From Labilibaculum antarcticum (GTDB lineage: Bacteria; Bacteroidota; Bacteroidia; Bacteroidales; Marinifilaceae), in the NCBI RefSeq assembly GCF_002356295.1, contig NZ_AP018042.1, positions 2,388,361 to 2,452,360 of the forward strand: 64,000 nucleotides of DNA, written 5' to 3'. Positions 41,286 to 50,195 of the stretch are shown here, piece after piece. Position 1 is the stretch's first letter; every line of letters starts with the position of its first letter. The translations under genes were made by a program, and so were the position numbers. The notes below the pieces were generated by a model. The model searched no databases, had not been told where the DNA came from, and saw only the letters and a program-made list of their open reading frames with translations.

Positions 41286-42542
41286 ATGGGATATTTATTC
41301 ACATCAGAATCTGTTTCTGAAGGACATCCAGATAAAGTAGCGGATCAAATTTCAGATGCTTTATTAGATAAGTTTTTAGCTTTCGATCCAAATTCGAAAG
41401 TTGCTTGTGAAACAATGGTTACTACCGGGCAGGTTATTCTTGCTGGTGAAGTAAAAACCAATACCTATATCGATGCTCAGGAAGTAGCTCGTGAGGTAAT
41501 TAGCCGCATTGGTTATACAAAAAGCGAATATCAATTTGATGGCAATTCATGTGGCGTTTTATCAGCTATTCACGAACAATCGCCTGATATCAATCGTGGT
41601 GTCGATCGTGAAGATCCAATGGCACAGGGAGCAGGTGATCAAGGAATGATGTTTGGTTACGCTTGTAAAGAGACTGATGATTATATGCCTTTGGCTCTTG
41701 AACTTTCCCATCGCTTATTGATCGAATTAGCAGCTATTCGTCGCGGAGGAAGAGAGATGACATACCTTCGTCCTGATTCAAAATCGCAGGTTACCATTCA
41801 ATATGCCGATGATGATACCATCGAAAGAGTGCACACTATTGTGGTTTCCACTCAGCACGATGATTTTGGCCCGAATGATGAATTGATGCTGGCAAAAATT
41901 AAAAAAGACGTTCGAAACATATTAATACCTCGTGTAATTAAACAATTACCAGCGCGTATGCAGGCTATGTTCGATGAAAATTTCATTTTGCACGTAAATC
42001 CAACAGGAAAATTCGTAATTGGAGGACCTCACGGCGATACCGGTTTAACCGGTCGTAAAATTATTGTGGATACCTACGGCGGAAAAGGGGCTCACGGTGG
42101 TGGCGCATTTTCAGGAAAAGATCCTTCGAAAGTTGACCGTTCTGCGGCCTATGCAGCCCGTCATATTGCCAAGAATTTGGTTGCTGCAGGTGTTGCAGAG
42201 GAGTTGTTGGTTCAGCTTTCGTATGCAATTGGAGTTGCCGAGCCTGTAGGAATTTATGTAAATACCTACGGAAAATCGAACCTAAGCCTTACCGATGGTC
42301 AAATTGCCGATAAAGTTACCGAGCTTTTCGACTTACGTCCGGCTGCTATCGAGCAACGATTGAAATTGCGTAATCCAATATATGAAGAAACAGCGGCCTA
42401 CGGTCACATGGGGCGAACTCCTCGTACCGTTGTTAAAAAATTCGAATCTCCCTATTTTGAAGGATTAGAGCTTGAGGTGGAATTATTCACTTGGGAGAAA
42501 TTAGATTATATCGAGAAAGTAAAAGAAGCTTTCAATTTGTAA
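41286..42542 (+). CDS. metK: S-adenosylmethionine synthetase MetK
   Basis: Makes SAM from methionine and ATP. The 418-residue protein has the three MAT domains and the motifs [31 protein letters not shown] and [14 protein letters not shown] with the glycine-rich [20 protein letters not shown] loop. No key residue is missing. The gene is preceded by a SAM-II riboswitch and followed by a strong terminator, so it is a single-gene unit under feedback control by SAM. Confidence 0.98.
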   Translation: MGYLFTSESVSEGHPDKVADQISDALLDKFLAFDPNSKVACETMVTTGQVILAGEVKTNTYIDAQEVAREVISRIGYTKSEYQFDGNSCGVLSAIHEQSPDINRGVDREDPMAQGAGDQGMMFGYACKETDDYMPLALELSHRLLIELAAIRRGGREMTYLRPDSKSQVTIQYADDDTIERVHTIVVSTQHDDFGPNDELMLAKIKKDVRNILIPRVIKQLPARMQAMFDENFILHVNPTGKFVIGGPHGDTGLTGRKIIVDTYGGKGAHGGGAFSGKDPSKVDRSAAYAARHIAKNLVAAGVAEELLVQLSYAIGVAEPVGIYVNTYGKSNLSLTDGQIADKVTELFDLRPAAIEQRLKLRNPIYEETAAYGHMGRTPRTVVKKFESPYFEGLELEVELFTWEKLDYIEKVKEAFNL

Positions 42543-42565
42543 ACAACAACAAATACAATATATGC

Positions 42566-42599
42566 AAAGCCGTTCCATTTATTTGGAATGGCTTTTTTA
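42566..42599 (+). terminator. metK terminator
   Basis: AAGCCGTTCC and GGAATGGCTT form a 10-bp stem with one G-U pair and a T run. Confidence 0.88.
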
Positions 42600-42630
42600 T
42601 TGCCAATTATTTAAAGCGTAAAATTTATTT

Positions 42631-42714
42631 GGGGGGTCCCCCTGCGGGGCGGGCTTTCCGTTCCAACTCCTCACTCGTACCTCGTTGCGGGGTTTCCACT
42701 GTAATCCCTAACCC
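42631..42714 (+). repeat. Dispersed repeat element, copy B
   Basis: GGGGGGTCCCCCTGCGGGGC leads into GGGCTTTCCGTTCC, ACTCGTACCTCG, GCGGGGTTTCCACTG and AATCCCTAACCC. It shares the GGCTTTCCGTTCC block with copy A and the CTCGTACCTCG block with copy C. It is locally GC-rich against AT-rich flanks and sits 31 bp after the metK terminator. Confidence 0.65.
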
Positions 42715-43055
42715 AAAACCCAGTTTCAACATGGCACCAAACATTTTTCCTCCCCATTTAAAGTAAGCTTTGTTAAGCATATGGCAGTAAGTCACAATAA
42801 ATTAATAAACTATTACCAAATAGCAACAATTCACAGATGTCAAATAATAATATGTAATCTTCAAATAAAATATTACCACTCTCAACTAAAATAGTACTAC
42901 TCTCAAATAATATTTTATCGAAATTAAACCCTATTTTATTCCCAATAAATAATAATCTGATACCAATATGTAGCAATATCAGCTAATTATTGTTAGCTTT
43001 ATTCCTGTTACAATAAGAATATTGCGTTGTCAAGCTAATTCATAAATGAATCATT
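42715..43055. other. AT-rich gap before the HTH gene
   Basis: Low-complexity AT-rich DNA with repeated short AAATAATAT and ACTCTCAA strings. A minus-strand open frame across it has a repetitive, unlikely composition. Nothing further recognised. Confidence 0.5.
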
Positions 43056-43370
43056 ATGAGACGAAAAGTTAAAAATTCAGTTGCTATTAACGAACTAATT
43101 AGGTTCGAAATGAAACGACAAGGATTAAGCGCTCCTGAACTTGCACAAAAAATGAACATTGGTCTAAACTCCATGTATCATATTCTAAAACGACCAAGCA
43201 TGCAAATTGATCGTCTTTGGGAGGTTTGTGAAGCACTGCAATTGAATTTCTTTAAAGTTCTGGCTGATGAAATAAACATTACTAATCCTGTCGATCCTCA
43301 AATGGATCAATTGCAACAAGAAAATAAAATGCTTCGAGAAGTAATTCAACTATTGGGAAGCAGTAAATAA
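43056..43370 (+). CDS. XRE-like helix-turn-helix regulator
   Basis: A 104-residue DNA-binding protein. The HTH spans about residues 10-65 (LIRFEMKRQGLSAPELAQKM, then NIGLNSMYHILKRPSMQIDR), and LWEVCEALQLNFFKVLAD matches the fourth helix of XRE/Cro folds. A C-terminal coiled coil (MDQLQQENKMLREVIQLL) should give a dimer. It stands alone 114 bp before the DM13 lipoprotein. The target is not known; a chromosomal housekeeping-type regulator is more likely than a phage repressor because no phage genes are near. Confidence 0.82.
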   Translation: MRRKVKNSVAINELIRFEMKRQGLSAPELAQKMNIGLNSMYHILKRPSMQIDRLWEVCEALQLNFFKVLADEINITNPVDPQMDQLQQENKMLREVIQLLGSSK

Positions 43371-43483
43371 TAAAATACTTGAGTAATACTTGTAAATTCC
43401 GGCGACAATCACTAAATTAAGACTCTAAGGTCTTTTATTAAAAAAGAGCAGCCTAAGCATAGTATTTACTCTAAATTTTAAAA

Positions 43484-43900
43484 ATGAAAAATTGGTATTT
43501 ATACATAGCACTACTTCTGTTTACAGCCTGCTCTAGCAGCGGAGATATGATCGATGAAATGGATGAACTTCCCAATAAATCAGAAGAAATGATGGAGGAA
43601 GAAGAAACATCGGCAAATTTTGTTTCCGATGCTCATCCAACATCAGGAACTGCAAGTATTAGTGAAGATGGCTTAACACTATCTTTAAGCAATTTTAAAT
43701 CGGACGACGGGCCTTTGCTAGAGCTTTATTTAGCGACCGATTTATCAGCTAAAACCTACGTTTCTCTGGGTGACTTAAAAGGACTCAACGGAAATTATCA
43801 GTACAGTATTCCTGAAGGCACTGAGTTGGAAAGCTTAAAATACGTGATTGTTTGGTGTGTCGAATTTAGAGTAAGTTTCGGACACGCAGTTTTGCAGTAG
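43484..43900 (+). CDS. DM13-domain lipoprotein
   Basis: A 138-residue lipoprotein with a signal (YLYIALLLFTACSSS, Cys about 16) and an acidic linker rich in Glu/Asp (about residues 20-45). A DM13 domain follows: HPTSGTASI, SNFKSDDGPLLELYLA, and the C-terminal VIVWCVEFRVSFGHAVL. The single Cys in IVWC is the conserved residue that is thought to have a redox or electron-transfer role in DM13 proteins. It is likely exposed at the cell envelope. A terminator follows. Confidence 0.85.
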   Translation: MKNWYLYIALLLFTACSSSGDMIDEMDELPNKSEEMMEEEETSANFVSDAHPTSGTASISEDGLTLSLSNFKSDDGPLLELYLATDLSAKTYVSLGDLKGLNGNYQYSIPEGTELESLKYVIVWCVEFRVSFGHAVLQ

Positions 43901-43925
43901 ATTTTTTTAAGATAAAATATTTTTG

Positions 43926-43956
43926 AAGCCCGATCTTATAATCGGGCTTTTTTTTT
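43926..43956 (+). terminator. Terminator after the DM13 gene
   Basis: AAGCCCGAT and ATCGGGCTT form a 9-bp stem with a CTTATA loop and eight or more T. Confidence 0.9.
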
Positions 43957-44037
43957 GTGCTCATTGTCTTTGATGGTGAAACACAAAACTGAATTGTATT
44001 TTATGATTCCTCCTGACTGCCCTAGGTGCTTTTGAAG

Positions 44038-45048
44038 TTAAATCTTTTTAGGATAGTGCTTCAACGTATCTTCAATACTTTTCTCAACAGGAATAAATTC
44101 AAAATTCAGAGCCTCTTTTATTTTCCGGTTCGAGTAGTATTTTATATTGTGAGATGCCCGGGCTGTTTCTTTTGTAAGTACTGCTGGTTTAAATAGAAAT
44201 ATTGTTTTCAAATAAGCTAATCGCCAAGCAAGTTCGGTCAATTTTCTACCAGCATATTTTTGTGGACTGGCAATTCCCAAATATTTCGCAATGGTTTTGA
44301 AAATAATTTCATAGCTGCAATTATCACTATTCAGTATAAAACGTTCATTTACAACATCACTTTCCATCAACTCAATCATCGAACGGCTTACGTCACGAAC
44401 ATCAACATAGCCCGTAATTCCTTTGGTGTAGTATTTTAAACCTTTGGCAACGGTTTTAAACAGAAGAGAACTTCCTTTGTCCCATTGTCCGGGCCCAAGA
44501 ATAATCGATGGATTCACGATAACTGCATTTAATCCTTCTTCTATTCCTCTCCATACCTCCAATTCCGATCTGAATTTACTGGCTGAATAACCTGATCTTT
44601 TTTCTTCAGGGCTCCAAGGTGTTTTCTCAGTAACAGAATTTTCTCCTTCCTCAGGCGAACCCAAAGCTGCAACAGAACTTATCATGCAAAATTTTCGGAT
44701 GTTGGCTTCCAGGCAGGCATTTATCAAATTGCGGGTTCCTTCTACATTTATGTCCTGCATATTTTTGCGGTTTTCCTTCTGGAAAGAAACGAGCGCAGCA
44801 CAATGGTATACATCTTCAATGTCTTTAAGTGCATCCTCTAACGAAAAAGGATCCATCATATCTCCATCTATCCATTCAATGGATTTAAAAAGTTCGTTGG
44901 CATTGTTAGAGTAGTAAGTAAAAGTAGTGCGTACGAACTCGATATTGCTGTTTTCCCTTTTCAAGGCACGAACTTTATTGCCTTTCGAAAGTAAATCAAA
45001 TAATAAATGCGAGCCAACAAGACCTGTTCCTCCAGTAACTAAAATCAT
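44038..45048 (-). CDS. NAD-dependent epimerase/dehydratase-family protein
   Basis: A 336-residue extended SDR. The Rossmann glycine motif MILVTGGTGLVGSHLL is at the start, DVYHCAALVS follows, and the active-site YxxxK is SGYSASKF with Tyr and Lys present. The VIVNPSIILGPGQW segment is typical of the dihydroflavonol-reductase-like or sugar-epimerase subgroup. It probably reduces or epimerises a small sugar or lipid-linked substrate. It is 69 bp from the OsmC gene on the same strand. Confidence 0.87.
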   Translation of the reverse strand: MILVTGGTGLVGSHLLFDLLSKGNKVRALKRENSNIEFVRTTFTYYSNNANELFKSIEWIDGDMMDPFSLEDALKDIEDVYHCAALVSFQKENRKNMQDINVEGTRNLINACLEANIRKFCMISSVAALGSPEEGENSVTEKTPWSPEEKRSGYSASKFRSELEVWRGIEEGLNAVIVNPSIILGPGQWDKGSSLLFKTVAKGLKYYTKGITGYVDVRDVSRSMIELMESDVVNERFILNSDNCSYEIIFKTIAKYLGIASPQKYAGRKLTELAWRLAYLKTIFLFKPAVLTKETARASHNIKYYSNRKIKEALNFEFIPVEKSIEDTLKHYPKKI

Positions 45049-45116
45049 AAACTGTTAATTAATTATCATCCCTAAAAAAAAGAAGGGATTGTAAATTTGA
45101 TATAAAAAAAAGAGGG

Positions 45117-45527
45117 CTATTGAGCCCAATTTAATTTAATACTTTGTGTCATTTGGGTATGTACACTTAAAGGTACCGGACTGGTTCCTGCAACACTTTC
45201 TATAATTTTCTTTTCTTCAGCCGTGTAATTCCTATTTGGAAAATTAAATTCAACGATTACTTCAGAAACTCTTCGGGGATCGCTGGCCATAATTTTAGTG
45301 ATATCCAGCTCGGTTCCAGTAATATCAATATTGTTATCTCGAGCAACAATTCCCATAATGGTCATAATGCAAGTCCCAAGTGAGGCCGCTAATAAATCGG
45401 TTGGCGAAAATGCTTCTCCTTTTCCTTGATTATCAGTTGGTGCATCGGTGAAAATTTTATTGCCCGATTGCAAATGAACACACTCGGTTCTTAAATCACC
45501 AAGGTATTTTGATTTGATAGTTATCAT
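45117..45527 (-). CDS. OsmC-family protein
   Basis: A 136-residue OsmC/Ohr-fold protein, usually a thiol peroxidase for organic hydroperoxides. The first catalytic Cys is in LLAASLGTCIMTIMG. The second Cys, normally in a CPV motif, is replaced by Ser (GTSPVPLSVHTQM), so a Cys-Cys mechanism is not possible. It resembles the YhfA-like group of OsmC proteins, where the function is unsettled. It shares a strand with the SDR gene and probably a transcript. Confidence 0.85.
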   Translation of the reverse strand: MITIKSKYLGDLRTECVHLQSGNKIFTDAPTDNQGKGEAFSPTDLLAASLGTCIMTIMGIVARDNNIDITGTELDITKIMASDPRRVSEVIVEFNFPNRNYTAEEKKIIESVAGTSPVPLSVHTQMTQSIKLNWAQ

Positions 45528-46056
45528 GCTGTTTATCTATTTAGTGAAGTGTAGTAAGCAATTTTGGTTCTGTGAATTTAAGGATTATAAAATAGATAGT
45601 AAAATCTTCATACGAGTTAGATAATAAAATTTACTCTAGTTGGAATATATCGAATTAGAAGTTTAATTTCTTGTTTATTCTTATATTTTTTCAATTGCAT
45701 CAGAAATGATTTTTAGTTCAGTATGTAAGATATTTATGGATTTTTTTAATTGGTCTTACTGTTAGTTTTACTGTTTTCATTTTTCAAGAAATTTGTGTCT
45801 TCGTATAAGAAGAAAAATTCTGCAGGTTGAGATTCTAACCACGTAAATAAATACTTGCTAAAAAGATACTTCAGGCATTTTTGCATTGAGGTATCTTTTT
45901 TTATTGCTTTCAAATATGAAGATATATTCTTCTATTAATTTCAAATTATAAGCAATCTGCAATGTCTCTAAATCAGTCAACTTTTATTGACTGATTAAAT
46001 AGAGCTTAGATCCTTGATTCTACAATCACTATGACCATCAATTCTTGTATTTTTTC
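45528..46056. other. Gap with a possible decayed small membrane-protein gene
   Basis: Plus-strand reading at 45736-45830 gives FLIGLTVSFTVFIF in one frame and KKFVSSYKKKNSAG in another. Joined by one frameshift they look like a single-span protein of the FeoB-associated kind, but without its cysteines. A plus-strand terminator follows at 45861. No intact gene can be claimed. Confidence 0.35.
45861..45902 (+). terminator. Orphan terminator
   Basis: AAAGATACTTCA and TGAGGTATCTTT form a 12-bp stem with one G-T pair, then seven T. No intact plus-strand gene lies in front of it, so it may end a small RNA or a decayed gene. Confidence 0.75.
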
Positions 46057-46064
46057 TATATTTG
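46057..46064 (+). promoter_or_regulatory. Candidate ileS -7 element
   Basis: TATATTTG matches TAnnTTTG exactly. No clear TTTG is found 19-21 bp upstream. A start near 46071 gives a leader of about 150 nt. Confidence 0.5.
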
Positions 46065-46106
46065 TAAACTTTTAATACAAAATAAGATAATTTAAGTCGA
46101 TATAAT

Positions 46107-46188
46107 GCCGAGAAACATTTGTCAATCAGTATCACCCCGATAGCTATCGGGCTTGCACAGATAATGATGAATGCAAATACTAATCGGT
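46107..46188 (+). promoter_or_regulatory. Structured ileS leader with REP-like palindrome
   Basis: A perfect 16-bp palindrome CCCGATAGCTATCGGG (46136-46151) is nested inside pairs ATTTG (46117-46121)/CAAAT (46174-46178) and GCCGA (46107-46111)/TCGGT (46184-46188). Together they can form one branched hairpin about 30 nt before the ileS start. No T-box or other known leader signature is seen. Confidence 0.5.
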
Positions 46189-46219
46189 GTTAGCGAATTC
46201 AAGATAAATATTACAATAA

Positions 46220-49200
46220 ATGAGCACTAAATTCCCAGAGTACAAGAAACTTGATCTATCACAGGTCAATAAGGATATTCTAAAAGATTGGAAAGAAAAT
46301 AACACATTTGAGAAAAGTTTGGAGACTCGTGAAGGCAATCCTACTTTTGTTTTTTATGAAGGACCTCCATCTGCAAATGGTATGCCGGGTATTCACCATG
46401 TTATGGCACGTGCTCTTAAGGATATTGTGTGCAGATACAAAACTCTTAAAGGATTTCAGGTGAACCGTAAAGCGGGTTGGGATACTCATGGTTTGCCGGT
46501 AGAACTTGCTGTTGAGAAAGAATTGGGAATTACTAAAGAAGATATTGGAAAGAAAATCTCGGTTGATGATTACAACCAGGCATGCCGTACCAATGTTATG
46601 AAATATACCCGTGAGTGGGAAGATCTGACTTCTAAAATGGGATACTGGGTAAACATGGAAGAGCCATATATTACCTACGATAACCGTTACATAGAAACAC
46701 TTTGGTGGTTGTTAAAGCAAATGTTCGAGAAAGATTTGCTTTACAAAGGATATACCATCCAACCGTTCTCTCCTGCGGCAGGTACTGGTTTATCAACTCA
46801 TGAGTTGAATCAGCCAGGCTGTTATAAGGATGTAAAAGATACCACAGCAGTTGGTATGTTTAAGGTGGCTCGCGATGAAAAAAGCGAATTCATTTACGAA
46901 GGATTAGATTGTGATGCTTATTTTATTGCCTGGACAACTACGCCATGGACACTTCCTTCGAATACAGCTTTGGCTGTTGGATCAAAAATTGAATACGTTC
47001 GTGTTCGAACTTTTAATCCATATACAGGAATTCCTTGTGTGGTTATTTTGGCAAAAAAACTGTTCTATAATTTCTTTGATAAAAAATACGAAGGACTTGA
47101 ATTGGGGGAATATGAAGTTGGCGACAAGCGTTTAACTTTCAAGACTCTTTCGGAACATGTAGGAGCAGATTTGGAAGGTGTTCGTTACGAGCAAATTATG
47201 CCTTTGGTTAAACCTGAAGGTGATGCTTTCCGTGTTATTCTTGGTGATTTTGTCACCACAGAAGATGGTACAGGTATCGTTCATATCGCTCCAACTTTTG
47301 GTGCCGATGATGACAGGGTAGCTAAAAGTGCTGGTATCTCTCCATTAATTCTTCGCGATAAAGAAGGTAAAATGCAACCAATGGTTGATCGTACCGGTAA
47401 ATTCTTCAAAATTGAAGATTTGAGCGAAGAGTTTGTAAAAGAATTTGTGAATGTTGAGGCTTACGGCGAGTATGCTGGTCGTTTTGTAAAGAATGCTTAC
47501 GATCCAACTTTAACCGATAAGGATGCAACTCTGGATATTGATATCGCTGTTGCATTGAAGAAAGAGAGTTTGGCTTTTAAAGTTGAGAAACACGTTCACA
47601 ACTATCCACATTGCTGGAGAACAGATAAACCAATTCTTTACTATCCATTGGATTCTTGGTTTATCCAAACAACAAAAGTTCGCGATCGTATGATCGAACT
47701 CAATAAAACCATTAACTGGAAACCTAAATCAACTGGTGAAGGTCGTTTCGGAAAATGGTTGGAGAATTTACAAGATTGGAACCTTTCCCGTTCCCGTTAT
47801 TGGGGAACTCCACTTCCAATTTGGGCGAGTGAAGATCGTACAGAAATTAAATGTCTTGGTTCTGTTGCCGAATTAAAAGCTGAGATTGAAAAGTCGATGG
47901 CTGCCGGTTTCATGACCGAAAATATACTTGCTGATTACATCGAAGGAGATAACAGCAAAGAGAATTACGAGAAATTCGATCTACACCGTCCATACGTTGA
48001 TGGTTTGATTTTGGTGAGTGAAACGGGGCAGAAATTGTTTCGTGAGCTCGATTTGATTGATGTTTGGTTCGATTCAGGAGCTATGCCATATGCACAGCAA
48101 CATTATCCTTTCGAAAACAAAGAGAATTTCGACAAGCTGTTCCCAGCTCAGTTTATTGCTGAGGGTGTGGATCAAACACGTGGATGGTTCTTTACTTTAC
48201 ATGCTATTGCAACAATGTGTTTTGATAGTGTTGCTTTTGAAAACATCATCTCTAACGGTTTGGTATTGGATGTAAAAGGCAATAAAATGTCTAAACGACA
48301 TGGAAATGCTGTTGATCCTTTTGAAACCATTGAGAAATATGGTTCAGACCCATTGCGTTGGTACATGATTACAAATGCGCAACCTTGGGATAATTTAAAA
48401 TTCGATTTGGGTGGTGTTGAAGAAGTTCGTCGTAAATTCTTCGGAACTCTTTATAATACTTATAGTTTCTTCCAATTGTATGCAAATGTTGATGGATTTG
48501 ATTATTCTGAAGCTGATGTTCCAATGGAAAACCGCCCTGAAATAGATCGTTGGGTTCTTTCTCTTTTGAATTCCTTAATTAAGGAAGTTGAAGAGTGTTA
48601 TGAAACCTATGAGCCAACTCGCGCGGGTCGGGCAATACAGAATTTTGTAAATGAAAATCTTTCAAACTGGTACGTTCGCTTGTGTCGTAAGAGATATTGG
48701 GGTGGAGACTATTCTACCGATAAGATTTCGGCTTACCAGACTCTTTACAAATGTTTGGAGACCATTTCGATATTGGCTTCACCAATTGCTCCATTTTACA
48801 TGGATCAGTTGTTTAAAGATCTAAATTCAGTTAGTGGTCGCTTTAGCGAAGAATCGGTTCATTTGGTTAATTTCCCTAAATATGATGCGGAAGTAATTGA
48901 TTCTGCTTTGGAAGAAAGAATGGATATGGCTCAGAAGATTTCTTCAATGTCATTAGGATTGCGTCGTAAGGTGAAAATCCGTGTTCGTCAGCCTTTACAA
49001 AAGATTATTATTCCAATTCTTGATGAAACAATGGTTCCTCAGTTAGAGGCAATTAAAAACATCGTTCTTTCTGAAATTAATGTGAAAGAAATGGAATTTA
49101 TTACTGACACATCAGGAGTTTTAGTTAAAAGCATCAAGCCTAACTTTAAGACCTTGGGTCCAAAGCATGGTAAGATAATGAAACAAATTGCTGCTGAAAT

Positions 49201-49660
49201 CGGTAAAATGAATCAGGAAAACATTATTGCTTTTGAGAAAGACGGCAGCTATTCAATTATTGTAAATGATGTAACTGTTGTATTAGCACCGGAAGATGTA
49301 GAAATTGCTTCGGAGGATATTCCAGGATGGTTAGTTGCTAATGAAGGGAAACTTACTGTGGCAATGGACGTAAACATAACTGATGAATTACGTAAAGAAG
49401 GAATAGCACGGGAGTTTATCAATAGAATTCAAAATTTAAGAAAAGAAAGTGATTTTGAAGTAACTGATAAAATCAAGCTCGAAATTATGATGCACGATTC
49501 TATTAATGATGCGGTACTTGCTCATAAAGAATACATTGGGAGTCAGACTTTAGCTGTCAGTTTAGAATTAGTTAAGAAATTATCCAAGAATGAAGCCAAA
49601 GCAGTAGAGATTGAGCAGGGGATAGAGAGCTTTATTAAGATTGAAAAAGTTAGTGAATAA
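46220..49660 (+). CDS. ileS: Isoleucyl-tRNA synthetase
   Basis: Charges tRNA-Ile. The 1146-residue class I synthetase has the HIGH-type motif SANGMPGIHHVMARALKD near residue 50-67, the editing CP1 domain in the middle (TTTPWTLPSNTA), WFDSGAMPY and the KMSKR loop (GNKMSKRHGNAVDPF) near residue 690. The C-terminal anticodon-binding domain (about residues 780-1146) lacks a CxxC zinc knuckle, and the protein is longer than the E. coli form. Both fit the eukaryote-like IleS class seen in Bacteroidota, but this class call is from memory of the family. A dksA-like gene follows 35 bp later. Confidence 0.97.
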   Translation: MSTKFPEYKKLDLSQVNKDILKDWKENNTFEKSLETREGNPTFVFYEGPPSANGMPGIHHVMARALKDIVCRYKTLKGFQVNRKAGWDTHGLPVELAVEKELGITKEDIGKKISVDDYNQACRTNVMKYTREWEDLTSKMGYWVNMEEPYITYDNRYIETLWWLLKQMFEKDLLYKGYTIQPFSPAAGTGLSTHELNQPGCYKDVKDTTAVGMFKVARDEKSEFIYEGLDCDAYFIAWTTTPWTLPSNTALAVGSKIEYVRVRTFNPYTGIPCVVILAKKLFYNFFDKKYEGLELGEYEVGDKRLTFKTLSEHVGADLEGVRYEQIMPLVKPEGDAFRVILGDFVTTEDGTGIVHIAPTFGADDDRVAKSAGISPLILRDKEGKMQPMVDRTGKFFKIEDLSEEFVKEFVNVEAYGEYAGRFVKNAYDPTLTDKDATLDIDIAVALKKESLAFKVEKHVHNYPHCWRTDKPILYYPLDSWFIQTTKVRDRMIELNKTINWKPKSTGEGRFGKWLENLQDWNLSRSRYWGTPLPIWASEDRTEIKCLGSVAELKAEIEKSMAAGFMTENILADYIEGDNSKENYEKFDLHRPYVDGLILVSETGQKLFRELDLIDVWFDSGAMPYAQQHYPFENKENFDKLFPAQFIAEGVDQTRGWFFTLHAIATMCFDSVAFENIISNGLVLDVKGNKMSKRHGNAVDPFETIEKYGSDPLRWYMITNAQPWDNLKFDLGGVEEVRRKFFGTLYNTYSFFQLYANVDGFDYSEADVPMENRPEIDRWVLSLLNSLIKEVEECYETYEPTRAGRAIQNFVNENLSNWYVRLCRKRYWGGDYSTDKISAYQTLYKCLETISILASPIAPFYMDQLFKDLNSVSGRFSEESVHLVNFPKYDAEVIDSALEERMDMAQKISSMSLGLRRKVKIRVRQPLQKIIIPILDETMVPQLEAIKNIVLSEINVKEMEFITDTSGVLVKSIKPNFKTLGPKHGKIMKQIAAEIGKMNQENIIAFEKDGSYSIIVNDVTVVLAPEDVEIASEDIPGWLVANEGKLTVAMDVNITDELRKEGIAREFINRIQNLRKESDFEVTDKIKLEIMMHDSINDAVLAHKEYIGSQTLAVSLELVKKLSKNEAKAVEIEQGIESFIKIEKVSE

Positions 49661-49695
49661 TTGATTTTTTGTTATCTTTAAAAAAAATAGAAACA

Positions 49696-50070
49696 ATGAC
49701 AGAAAAGAAGCGATATACAGACGAGGAGTTACAGGAATTCAAAGATTTGATTAAAGCAAAACTTGAGAAAGCCAAAAAAGATTACGTGACTCTAAAAGAA
49801 GTAATCTCGAATAGTTCTGGAAATGATACTCAAGATACTTCGCCAACTTTTAAAGTGTTAGAGGAGGGAGCATCCGTATTGTCTAAAGAAGAGGCTGGGC
49901 GTTTAGCTGAGCGTCAGGCAAAGTTTATTTCTCATTTAGAATTAGCTTTAGTTCGAATTCAAAATAAAACTTATGGCATTTGCCGCGAAACAGGTTCTTT
50001 AATTGCTAAAGAAAGACTTCGTGCTGTTCCTCATGCTACATTAAGTATCGAGGCTAAAAACAAACAGTAA
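49696..50070 (+). CDS. TraR/DksA-family regulator
   Basis: A 124-residue protein resembling DksA, which binds the secondary channel of RNA polymerase and tunes rRNA and amino-acid promoters. A coiled-coil helical hairpin comes first (YTDEELQEFKDLIKAKLEKA). The C-terminal globule has YGICRETGSLIAKERLRAVP. Only the first of the four zinc-finger cysteines remains (GIC); the others are Thr/Ala/Ser, as is common in Bacteroidota homologues. The start at ATG 49696 is chosen over TTG 49669, because MTEKKRYTDEEL is the usual beginning. A terminator follows. Confidence 0.87.
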   Translation: MTEKKRYTDEELQEFKDLIKAKLEKAKKDYVTLKEVISNSSGNDTQDTSPTFKVLEEGASVLSKEEAGRLAERQAKFISHLELALVRIQNKTYGICRETGSLIAKERLRAVPHATLSIEAKNKQ

Positions 50071-50092
50071 GATCTTTTATAGAATATATTAA

Positions 50093-50125
50093 ATGATTGG
50101 AAGAATAATCTTCCAATCATTTTTG
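50093..50125 (+). terminator. Terminator after the DksA-like gene
   Basis: ATGATTGGAAGA and TCTTCCAATCAT form a 12-bp stem with an ATAA-type loop, then TTTTTG. Confidence 0.9.
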
Positions 50126-50195
50126 TTTACTATTATCAGATTTTATTTATTTGAAATCTGAATATAGAGTAATAGTTAACGTTTAAACAATCAAT

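Noticed and set aside
42773-42976. Minus-strand open frame of 67 codons
   Set aside because: It comes from low-complexity AT-rich repeats (ILFESSTILVES-type text) and lacks a family or context.
46071-46219. T-box riboswitch before ileS
   Set aside because: No specifier loop, no conserved T-box string and no terminator/antiterminator pair; the fold is a nested palindrome only.
49669-49695. TTG start of the DksA-like gene
   Set aside because: It lies in a T/A-rich intergenic stretch; the ATG nine codons later gives the usual N-terminus.
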